64,000 bases of DNA, from assembly GCA_036768485.1 (NCBI GenBank), contig JAVLUZ010000754.1, forward strand, positions 62,001 through 126,000. Direction: 5' to 3'. Origin of the DNA: Mermis nigrescens. Lineage: Eukaryota > Nematoda > Enoplea > Mermithida > Mermithidae. A program made the position numbers and the translations under genes. Under the pieces are notes generated by a model. The model made no database searches. It saw only the letters and a program-made list of their open reading frames with translations, and had not been told where the DNA came from. Positions 11,517 through 23,500 of this stretch are shown here, piece after piece; positions within the stretch are counted from its first letter, which is position 1; each line of letters starts with the position of its first letter.

Positions 11517-14500
11517 GTGAGTAACTAATTTTTCAAATTCCTTGGTCATCTTCAGCCATGCGATCGTTATTTATGATAATGGATGTATTGGAATTTCACT
11601 CCAGCCTGGGTCGACCTCTCAACATCCACTAAATTCTATGTCGGGGTTTAGTTAGTCTGAAGATTTTCGCAGGGAGTAATTTTTCAGTTTTCACAATTTT
11701 AAGCAGTGATCGCGTTTATTTTATTTCGTGAGTGCTTGTCAAAAATTAAGGTTGCTGTTTCTAATCATAAAACCACCAGACGTAAATATCAGTAAACACT
11801 GAATCGAAGTTGTAATGTCGTTGGTCGTATCATCCGATTTATTTGTCTTTAGCTTACATTATGATTTTGCTACGCTATGTAAAGTCTAAAAATATACGTG
11901 TATATGGGCCGGGTTGGCGATTATAAAACTTATTGACATTTCAAGAATGTAAATACTGGCAAAAGCCTAGCCTATATGTTTTGATACTTCCTTGCAATAT
12001 TTGTCTTGGAATTAATCGAATGTATCGGTTGAATGTTCTCTAAGCTAACTCGTTATAATTGTTTTTTTCTACCGACTTTTTTTGCACAACCCCCATTTAT
12101 ATGTATGCTATTAGGGATGCACCGATATGGGTTTGGCCGATATATCGGCTGGCCGATATATTGGCGAATCATGGCCGATAATATCGGCCGATATATCGGC
12201 CGATATTTTGGCCGATATGTCGGCCGATATAAAGAATTATAGTAAATGCAGGGATGATGTACTCGGTAATTCCACAGAATGAGCAGTCAATGCTTCATGA
12301 TCCTGAAATTTAAGTGCAATAAAACAATAAGAATCATATCTCGGAAATGCAGGTTGAGTGCATGATGCTTTGAATAAGAATCTTACTAATACTGTATTGA
12401 CTCTAATTGCCTAATATGAGCATACAATTCTGCCAGATTGGGAGTTTCTCTCTATTTTTGGGAGTTTCCAACTTTTTCTGGAAAGTTTTCAATCTATAAT
12501 GAGTTGAGTGATGGGTGTTCTCGATGCACTTTTTGAATTTTTTAGGGGCTTGTTGCCTACACTGTGTACATGATGTTAGAATGTTCCTAAGAAATAACCT
12601 GAGTTTTATTTTTCAAAAGTCATATTTGGCAACAGTATGAGCATGATGTATATAATCGCAGTATCATGTGTATTTTCCAGTTATGTTAGCCGAAATCTTT
12701 TCATCCAAGATTGTTTTACTTGAAAAGAGAAGCTTTCTGTGGGCGAGTGAAAACAAATTCCTAACCTCAAATTATGTAATGGAGTGTTTCCTTGATTTTA
12801 GCTGGGTATGCGCCTGCCTGATACATGTTTTATGAGCATGCCAGACAAATCTCTAAAATATTTACCAGTTTCTGATTTGCAGAATTCTTTTTTCTGGTGG
12901 ATCTTTTGAATCCTTAGGGTGTTGATTTCCTCTTCTTACCTTTTTAAAAAAATTCTCATTTGACAAAGTCATGATTATGAATTCATCATTTGTTACATAA
13001 TCACTTCGATATATTGTCCTTATTGTGGACCAACATGAACTTTGCTTTTTATTTTAGCTTAATCTTTCCTGTATAACTACGGTACAATGGCTAGTGCTAT
13101 ATGGAAATACTTTACAAAATCTGTGGATGTATCAAAAGCGAAGTGCAACGCTTGTGACCAGCTAGTTTCGAGAGGCGGAACAACAGGAAAAACCGCTACT
13201 ACTTCGAACATGATTTCGCACTTGAAAACTCGCCACACAGAGGAATACTCAAAATACTTTGCTGAAACACAGGAGAAATCGTTGAAATCAGTTTCTGAGC
13301 AGCAGGCAACCTCAGATGCAGCGAATTCCTCTCGTCGAATTACATTGGTTGAAACTATTGAGAGAAAAAAACGATTCGACGGTGATCACCCTAGAGCGAA
13401 AGAAATTACTAAATTGATTATGGAAATGATTGCAATTGACTACCAACCATTCTCAGTGGTAGAAAACCAAGGATTTCAAAAATTGATTTCAAATCTAGAG
13501 CCACGTTATGTAATGCCAAGTCAACGATATTTCCGTGACACAGCCCACCCGAAATTGTTTAAGACCATTGAGCAGGGTGTACGAAGTCAGCTTGAAGATG
13601 GCTCTATATTGTGTTTCACCACGGATCTATGGACATCAAAAGCAAATAACGATGCATTTATAAGCTTGACAGCTCATTTCATCAACGCCAATTTCATTCA
13701 AAATCATTTTGTGCTTGCTGTAAAGCATGCACCAGGACACCATACGTCAGCATCAATAGGCGAACTACCGAATTCGATTTTTTCGCACTGGACAATTGAG
13801 CATGATCGAATTCATGCCATTGTGACTGATAATGGATTTAATATGGTTCGTGCAGTGAAGGATTCTTCTCTCAATCATATTCCCTGCATGGCTCATTCAT
13901 CGCAATTAGTCATTAATGATGGAATATTGGCACAAAGAAGCGTCTGTGATATTCTAGCTATGGGAAGGAAGTTGGTTGGACATTTCAAGCACTCACAGTT
14001 GGCTTGTAACCGCCTCAAAGAAATCCAACTTGTATTAGGTGTTGCTCAACATGTGCTCACCCAGGATGTTTGCACCAGGTGGAATAGTAGTTTCTACATG
14101 CTAGAACGATTACTAGAACAGCGAGAAGCATTGAGTGCATATTGCGTGGAAAATAAGCTGAGCTGGTTTAATCCACATCAGTGGTCACTGACTGAGAAAA
14201 TCGTCAATCTATTACAGCCATTTGAAGAACTGACCAGACAAGTTTCACAAAAAGATGTTACTGTGTCAATGATTATACCGGCTGTCTATGCTTTGGCAAA
14301 ATTTTTATCTGGCAATGCTAGCAATTTCAGTGGCATTCAGACTATGAAGAATGAATTATTGCAAAAACTCAGCGAGCGATTTGTTTTATTAGAATCGAAC
14401 AAAACTTGTGTTATTGCGACTATTCTAGACCCTCGGTACAAGAATAAAGTTTTCCGAAGTCAAGAAAATGCTGTGACTGGTAAACAGTGGTTGACTGACC

Positions 14501-17500
14501 TAGTGAAAGAAAAGAAGGACAATTCGGATCTACGTGTTTGCCAGCCTCCCCCAGCAAAAGCTCAAAAATTGACCAGTTTATTGAGCTTTCTAGATGATGT
14601 TGCCATTGATTCGAACAGTCCCAATTCAGGCGTAGATGAAACTAAAGAAATTACCAAATATTTCGAAGAAGCTCTGATAGCCAATACTTGCAATATTTTT
14701 GAATGGTGGCGTAATAATAAAGGACGTTTTCCTGTGCTTGCCAGCATTGCCAGAGTATACCTGTCAGCCCCAGCATCAAGCGTCGAAAGTGAGAGGCTAT
14801 TCAGCACAGCAGGAAAAGTGCTTACACAACTGAGAAATCGACTTAAGCCGAACATTGTAGAGGAACTCTCATTTTTGAAAGGAAATGCAGTACTGTGGTC
14901 TTGATACTTGATGTCAATTATGCTTGTAAGTGAGAATATAATGAAATACGTTTTTAGTAAAGTTCCTTTTGATGTATGCAGTGGCATTTTTGAAATTCTT
15001 TGTCAACTATCCATTTTCTAATGAAATTCTAGAAATTTAGAAATTATCGGCCAAAAACTGGCCGATAATGGCCGATACCGATATATGAAAAACAGGCCAA
15101 TATATCGGCCGATATATCGGCCGCCGATATATCGGTGCATCCCTAATGCTAATGAAGTTGCCGTGTCATTGCACGTAATGCATCAATTTCAACCAATGAC
15201 GAATATTATGTATTTTTTATCAGGATTTTTACATTTGTATGCAGTTATGTATGTATATGCATGCAAGGTATATTTCTCTATATTATCAACTGTTAGATAT
15301 GTACATAAATTTTTGCCCTCTTGCACTTATATACTCGGAAAAACATTCAAATAATACAAATTTCGTCGGCAATTTCATCGCATAAAAATATTTTGAAAGC
15401 TAAAATCGTATGTTAATTACAATTTCTACTAATTTTCCTTTCCTTAAAATTTTTCGTCTGCACGTTGTACGGATGAGCTCAAAATTCAATTTACAAAGCC
15501 ATAAATACTCCTTCGCATGGTTGCAGAAGAAGTCGTGTTTCTAGCAAAAATTATAAGATAAGCGAGACTGAATTTTTGTGGAAAGAAAAATGACGAGAAA
15601 ATACTCATTTATAAAGAATGAGCGGTGAGACGAACAATAAAGGCTTTATTTTCTACTTAATACGCGAAAAGTGCCTGGCTGTTTTTAAACAGCCGATTCA
15701 AAGAAATGAAAGCTTGAAATTACTAGTACTGTAAATAAATTGAATTTGGTCGAAAACTTAGATCTTTAAATTTTAGGTTTACAACCTCAAATGGACGCTA
15801 ATAACCTGTTTTGGTGGTGTTTTAGACCTGCTTCGAGAATTTTTTTATTCTTTCGGGGGCCTTGGTGTTTCAAAAATTACTGTCGATTCCGGGGCGGTCC
15901 CCGCCCTCTTAATATGGGCTAGTATACACTTGTTTGTTGCTTTTGAAGTTGGCAATTAAACGCTTCTTTTGCGTTTACTACGCAAAAAGGTTGAAAAACT
16001 TGAAACGTTAAAATTTCTTAAAGAAGTCTGTCTAATGCATAATGAACAAATTTTTTTGGGTGAAAGTTTTACCTCAAACATAACGTATATACTTGAACAG
16101 GTAAGAAGGTAATTGGAGGTTGGTATATTGTATCTTTTATGCGAAGTATCACACAAGCATCTTAGATTTACTTACGTCCGGGTTGGCCAGGGGCGGCCGA
16201 GTCCCAAAATCCATACCAGTAAATTTAGTGTTAACGCTTTTTTGCTAGTCATATAACGAAAATGGTCAATATAATCTATATAACACGTTTTTATGTGGCA
16301 AGACGCATTTTTCAGCTTGACTGAATAATATAGATTTTCACACTGAAAAAATATAGAAATTGATCCATTTGGCGAAAAAAATTGTGATGTTTTAGGATAT
16401 TTTGACACTTTTTTGTCCCAAAAGAGATGCAGGTTCTGTCAGATCAAAATCACCACAGTAGGTACTTAAAGGGACCCCCTCACCCCTATTTGCATGTGTA
16501 ACATAAAGATGAATTTTGTGCTTTTTGATTGTTTTCTGTATTATATTTCTGCTTTAAGTTGGTTGATCTGAACAAATTCGCCCCTGTCATTGTGCGACAC
16601 CTTCTGCCCGTCACTTGGAATAATGGACACTATGTTGCGTTAGTCGGAACGCTTTTTCTATCTTTGGCATTCTTTTACAATAAAAGGTAAACTTAGGGTC
16701 CGTTTTAGTCATTGTTTTCTGGTACTAATAGCAATAAGCTGTTTATATTGAACGGTTTGTAAATCGATTTAATAAAAAATAAAACTCAAGTCTAACTAAA
16801 CGAAGAATCTTGAGAATTTTTGTCTTGGTTTTTATGCGAAAAAAAGGTTCTCTTCTTAGTGCAAATAATTTTGGAGTAGTCTATTTTTCCGGCAAAAATT
16901 TAAAAGGCTCACAATGATAGTCTATTTAGCTTTAAATGCACCTTTTACACTCTATAATGAAGCTTTGTACAATCTTATGCATATTTCTTTTCTATCATTC
17001 AAGCTTCTAAAGATATAGATGTAAAGGCTCGAAATTTTAGGGTTCCCCGGCCATTCTTAGGTGGGGGTAAAGACCTCTAATTTTTGGCTAAAAATGCCTA
17101 AAAACGGCCGGAAAATTGTTTTTTTTAAATCAAGGGGGTCAAAATTTTCGCGGCTTTGGAGATGGGGGACGACCGACTTTGGGGATGGGGGACGACCGAC
17201 TTTGGGTGGGGGGAACCGTCCACCTCCCTCTTACATGCATGCTTCTAAATGTTTTGCGATAAGGATTGGTCAAAATTTATCACTGCTCTTTGTTGCTAAT
17301 TAAATAACTGTTCTATCTTTATGCTAAATTTAGTTATTAAGTGATAGTGAAGGGGTGGAAGGAGTGTTTGGGCCATTGCTCTGAACATTTGTAAAATCAC
17401 TTGTTTGTAATAAAGTTTATGTATCCCTAATTCCTGATTTTAATTTTACGCACAAGTTACCTGCGAAAAATTCCCTCTATCATTTACTTTATCTGTAATG

Positions 17501-20500
17501 AAACAACTCTTTTAGGACTAGTTGAGCCGCAAATTACAAGCTTAGCTAGTTAAGTATTGTAAGTATTTTGTTGAAAAAACATAAATCTTTTTGGCTAATG
17601 CAGAGACTTACCCGGGTTGTTTCACGTATGCAATAAGGCTCCTACAAAAACTAATGTCTCCTATTTTTTTGTTTATGCGCTTTTTGTTCTATTTGTTGGT
17701 TTTAAATTTATCTAATTATGTACATACACGTATATTTAAGAAATAACTCCTATTCATACACATGCATGTAGGAGGGGAAGGAAAGGGGATCTCCCCAGCC
17801 CATAAGTAGCTAATTGTTCCTCACCATCCCCCAAAGTCAAAGAATTTTAGATTCTTATTTCTGGCAAAAAATTTTTGTTCTTTTGGTCATTTTAATCTGT
17901 TTTTTGCTATTTATGGTCAGACGACTAAGTCATTCACTCCCTCCTACTCCTAAAAATGGTGGAGGACCTCACTCAAAATTTCGAGCCGTTACATCTATGT
18001 TCATGCATATAATACGTCCGTATGTAGGTAGATAATAAACGCGTTGGTTAGGTGATGAATTAAAGTGGAGTTTCTGATTTTTATCGGACATTTCGAAAGT
18101 CGTCTAATGTTTATGAATTTTAAATTTTTTTTCTGCTCAGAGATTAAGAAAAATCATGCGCTAGTTGAAAATTCGAAATAACATTGAGATGAATTTCTAA
18201 TGAGTATTGAGGGCTAGGTTAGGCAAAATCACAGTTCTCGAGTGAGGGTCACATTTTTTCAATTATTTATTTTTTCTTTATTTTTTCTAATTTCTTTTCA
18301 TTCCTTTTACATCATATCATTCAAATTCATTTCCGAGTTCTATAATGTTTCCGGATATTTAAGTGTTAGTTTAAAAAAATTAGGACGAGATCAGTGTTCC
18401 TTATATGGATAGATTGTGTCATGTCATACTTTTAAAAACCTAAAAAGGGCTCAAAAAGATCTTGAATAGGAAGACTTCTTACCCTTCGTACATTTTTGTG
18501 ATAATTCGAAAATCGACCGTAATATTGTCGACCATTAAAGAAACTTGGGAAACGGGCAATTTCTATTGGTTAAATGCAGTCAGGCAAAATGTTAAATTTA
18601 TTATCTTATTATCTTATTATGGCTTGTCCAAAAACATGCACAGCATGAGAATTCTGGGGCGGGTAAAATTTTAAAGTGACTTTTTCAGTCCAAAAATTGT
18701 GTGTACGCGTCGAAAACATCGTTTTTCGGCGTTTCTGACGATGCTCTATCTTTCTACAGCATAAAAACATAAAAAGATTTCGAAAAGCAATCAAAAAAGT
18801 AAAATAAATAGAACAATATATAGTCAAAACATGAGTATATGGCGCGAAGCGCTGAAAAATTTGACACTTTCCAGCAAATAGATAGCTAAAAACGCTTAAA
18901 AAGCATCGATTCTACGAATTCTCAGCAAAATTTTGGAATCTCCCGAAAAATCACGAATTCGGGGGGGTGAAACCCCGCCCAAAGCTCCTCCAAGATCATG
19001 TATAGTTAGGCAGTAAGTTATATATACATATTCTATAGAAACGAAAAGTAGGCTGTTTTTAATGAAATAGTTGATGTAGTCAAAAAATCAAAAGGACGAC
19101 GATAAAGTTATATTTTTCCCCAAAATTCGGGTGTTGACGAAAATTCTAAATTTTAGGAAAGAGATTGGTACCTTCGTTTTGAATATCCCGAAACCCACTG
19201 TTAAATGTTTGATTCGAGTGTTAACCGAGTTGACTTTTGATCTAGCTTTTGCCCGCCATTTTTCGTTGGAAATTATTCTTAGTTTTTATCGCGCAACGTT
19301 TTGCAGAATACGGACTTCTGGTGGGTTCATATGCCTTTCTCTATGGGCGTTCGTATTTGCTTTACACTTTGTTGATCTAAGAAGCTCATTTTCCGCTTAT
19401 ATTGGGCTGTACAAGGATGATCTATATACCTTACAGTTGATCGCCGCGTCCTGTTTAGCTTTTTTATCCGTTTCATCTTTGATTTTACGCCATAAACGCA
19501 AGCATGCGTGCCACGTAAAAAGGTGAGCGTTGCTTCACTTTTTTATAAAAGTTTTATTAGTAAATAAAACCTGACTGTTGTATTTGTATATGTAAGTATG
19601 CAGAAGCGTCACCAGCCGGGGCGGAGGGGGCCGCCGCCCCTGAAATGAAATAATATTCGTTTCTTTCGCAAGGATCCCGCGAATAAGAAAAATTTTTAAA
19701 TTTTTGAAGTTTTTAGCACACTGTTGAGCTGCTAAACTCAAAAATTTTCGGCGCTTTGCGCCGGATTACTTATTTTCTATCACATTTCTTGCCTTAGAAG
19801 CCCAGGTTTGGCTCAAAAGTAGCGAATATGTCGAAAAATTTACTGCGCTTCGCGCCGATTTATTATCTTCTGCATTAGTTGTCTTTACAAAATCGCAAAT
19901 TTTAATTCAAAGACAAGAATTTCGAAAATGTCTTTGAGTTCAAGGTTTGACTTGATTTTGAGAAATTACTTCTACAGATATGTAGATTGAAGGATATAGA
20001 TTTGTTTATATCCAATTTTGAAACGAAGCAAAAAATTTTTTGGATTTTATAAAAAAATTTTTTACAATATGGCATATCTCGTCGAGAAACGCTCAAAAAT
20101 GCCATCTTTCGCGTATCTTTCAATGATTCTCGAGATATAGGACTTCGGAAATTTCAGCCTTTCCGAAATAAAATCCTGGTTACGCAAGTGTAGGTATGTC
20201 TTCCTGGGCAGTTTGAGGGCTTTGACTTTTGACCTCCCAAAATTACTACAAACACCTCGCAAAATGCTCTTGACTTTTCGTTGGGATTTTGGTTTTAAAA
20301 CAATCGAAAAATACGCCATTTTCAAAAAATATAAAGTTTTCAAACGATTTCGATGTAATAGTACCTTATTAATTCAGCTTACTGTAACAAAAATGTAAGA
20401 TTTTACCCTTTGCCACCTTGACCGTTGCATGCTGTTGATACAACATACATACAACATGTAACGGGAATGGTAATTCCTCACCCAAAGCTGGTCATCCCCC

Positions 20501-23500
20501 AGAGTTTCTGACCCTCGTTTTTGGCAAAAACTTGCGATTTTTGGCCATTTTTAGGTGTTTTTTGCCCGTTTTGGTCAAAAATTGGAGTTTTTGACCGCTT
20601 TCATCCTAAAAATGGCAAAGGAACATTCATCTACAATTTCAAGCCGTTACATGTACGGCAACACATGCAGGCGATAGAAATGCAGCGAGTTTCGTGCTTT
20701 AAATACAAAAATATACATACTGCACGTAAAGCTGAATGGTAAATTTTATCACGCGGCGTTAAATATCGCTTCTATTATTTTGAATGTTGAAATCCGTGAA
20801 AATGTTTTAGTTGTACTTTCTGAAGATTTGATTGCACATTTTTTTGTAAATTTTTTAATCTCATAGTTTACGTTGCAGAAATAAACGTCGATTCGATGCA
20901 AATTCATCTACGGACATTATGTCCAATTGCACTGCCTGTAGTCAATGTTCTTCGCAGTCTGTCAATTGCTCGAGTGATAGCAGGTTCGGCAGTTTTGCCT
21001 TAAAGGAGTCGGATGGGCTTGACGAAAACAGCCCCAGCAGAGTGCTGGGTGCCAAATTATCCACATTAACTATTGATTCATCGTTTCCTGGCCGTAAAAA
21101 ATCATGCGAAACCAGTACATATACTTTCTATTGTTATTTTTTTGTTTTTAATATTTATTATTTTTACTTTCATTCTCTATTATTTTTAAACGCACTTTTT
21201 ATGACTGTTGCTGATTTACAAAGTTAAATAATGTATATATTTTTCGATTCAGACTTATATATATGATCGTGTTAGATACATATTGCTATCAAGAGCCTGG
21301 ATTCGCAGCGTATTCTGCATCAAATGTGGGTCGGACTTGTGAGTATACGTGGGCATTGGGCAGCACCAAAATTCTGGGGCGGGTGCAAGATTTTTCAAAG
21401 GTCAAAAAATTGTCTTAAAATGGTGGTATGACAAAAACTCCATTTTTCGACGTTTCTCATCGAGCACTATCCATTAGCATTAAAAAATTGCTAAAAAACG
21501 ATAAAAAATTTCGAAAAATTGAATTCTGGGGCCTACTGGGAAGGGTGCATACCCCCCAAGCCCAGGTGTGCTTGTGAGCCGCTTAGCTACCCCCACGCCC
21601 AGGTGTGCTTGTGAGCTGCTTAGCTAAAAATTGCTAAGATTTCGACTTTTCAATCGAAATAGGAATAGGAGGTCAGAAGAAGTATGCATACAAGGGCAGC
21701 AACTAAATTTTTGGGGTCCAATAACTTTTTGAATGGCCGAAAATTTGTCGAAGATCGATTGTGGCGGCAAGAACATTTTTCGACTTTTCTCATCGAGCTC
21801 TACATATCTATTGACATCAAAAGATGGCGAAAAAAACGGAAAAATTGATTTTATTGTGAAGCGCTCGATTCACTTACTTTACGTCGCAACTCATTGCTAT
21901 TTCGGTTTGTTATATCTCGCATATCAGTCGTGAAAAAACTTAAATATGAAGTATCTAAACTTATTCAACAATCGTCAGTAAGGCTCAAGTTTTAAAAAAA
22001 CAGAAAAAATTCAGCGGTCAACGACATAGGAGCTCAATGTCAGACTTTCAGCGGGGGGGGGGTGAAAACCAAAATTGGTAGATATGTAGCTAAGTGCTTC
22101 GCAAAAGCAGTTTTATAGCGGAAAAACGATGGTATCGCGTTAAAACAATCTTTTTTGAGCATTTTTGGCAGATAAATAGCCCTTTTGAATTCACAAACAT
22201 AGGTGTATAGCCTTTTTGGACTACAAATAGCTATTTAGCCCTTTTTTGTGATCGAAAAAATGATTAACTCAGAAAAGGCAGCTACATAGCATTTCTGAGC
22301 TCACACTGTTTGTTTCTAAATTTTAAAAAAGCTATATAGCAATGTTTTTCCCGGCCAAAATGGCTGTATAGTTATAAGTTTTTTAAAGCTCAGGGGGTAG
22401 TAATGCGCCCTAACCCCTACATGCTCTTGTGTTGAAGGGAAAAAATTGATAGTATGGGATGGGAATATAACGTAATTTTCGATGACCTATGGTCTATCGT
22501 TTTATATCAGCAACCGCAAGAAACAAAATAATTTATTGCTTGCCTATCTGATTTTCCGATGTTGAAGTTATAGATGCACAAGGTCAGGGTTGGCAGGGGG
22601 CTGAAAAAATGATAGAAATTCAAATCAGTAAATGTTGTCCTTACGATTTTTTTGCTATTCAAATGTTGAAAACGGTCAAAATAGCCTATAAAATGCTTTT
22701 TCGTGGTAATACCGCATTTTGAAAACAATTTTTAGGGCCATTTTCACTGCATTATGTCGCTTTTCATACTGAAAAATTAAGAAACTCATCACGTTTAGTC
22801 GCTTTTTGAGTAAAAAACACGTAAAAGTATGCGCCGAAAATTTTTTGACATTATTACTGCTTTTGTCCTCAAAAGTGATGCAGAAAGCGTTCCGTCAGCT
22901 TATTACCGGACAGTACCTGGCTGGCTGACCCTTCATTAAGGATAATAGCCCCTCATATTTGCATGTACGATTAACGTACATATTAATAAAGTGTTCGGTA
23001 TTTTTTACTATTTATTATATCCTTCAATGTATAGATTCACAACGTCAGGGTTGACAGAAGGCAAAATCCCAGAATTCCAGAAAAGAAAATTCGGGATTAA
23101 CGCTTTTTCGCTAGTCAAATGACTAAATGTCCTAAATAGCCTATATAAGGCGCTTTTATGTGGTAAGAATGAGGGTAGGGGATCCCCCAAACAAACCCCG
23201 TTACATGGGCCCACACATGAATGCTTTTCCTCACTCTCTTCTCTATATATGTAGGTACCTATGTTGCATTCTGAATTTTAGATTCGCTCTGGTCGTCGAA
23301 ATGCTCGTTCAGGACTCCTAGCATTACGATGAATCTTCGCTCGTCTAAAGCCGGTTCGGTTTTGGCACCGGCCAGATTTATTGCGAAAGGAAATTCGGGT
23401 AATTGTTCTTTTTTCCTCTTTTAGTTTCAATTTTTGAAAATTTTCCCTCTTCTCTTACTACCTCAGTTCACTTCCCTGCATGTAACAGTGGATGGAGGGT

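Larger units (their letters stand above)
12112..15145 (+). mobile_element. Complete hAT transposon in a TMEM201 intron
   Basis: Inverted ends TAGGGATGCACCGATA (12112) and TATCGGTGCATCCCTA (ends 15145). Flanks ATGCTATT and ATGCTAAT differ at one base of eight, consistent with an 8-bp hAT duplication. About 3.03 kb, with subterminal arrays of GGCCGATA on both sides and one uninterrupted transposase gene. The end sequence resembles the widespread animal hAT ends that begin with GGGATGCACCGAT. Intact ends and frame suggest recent activity. Confidence 0.9.
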
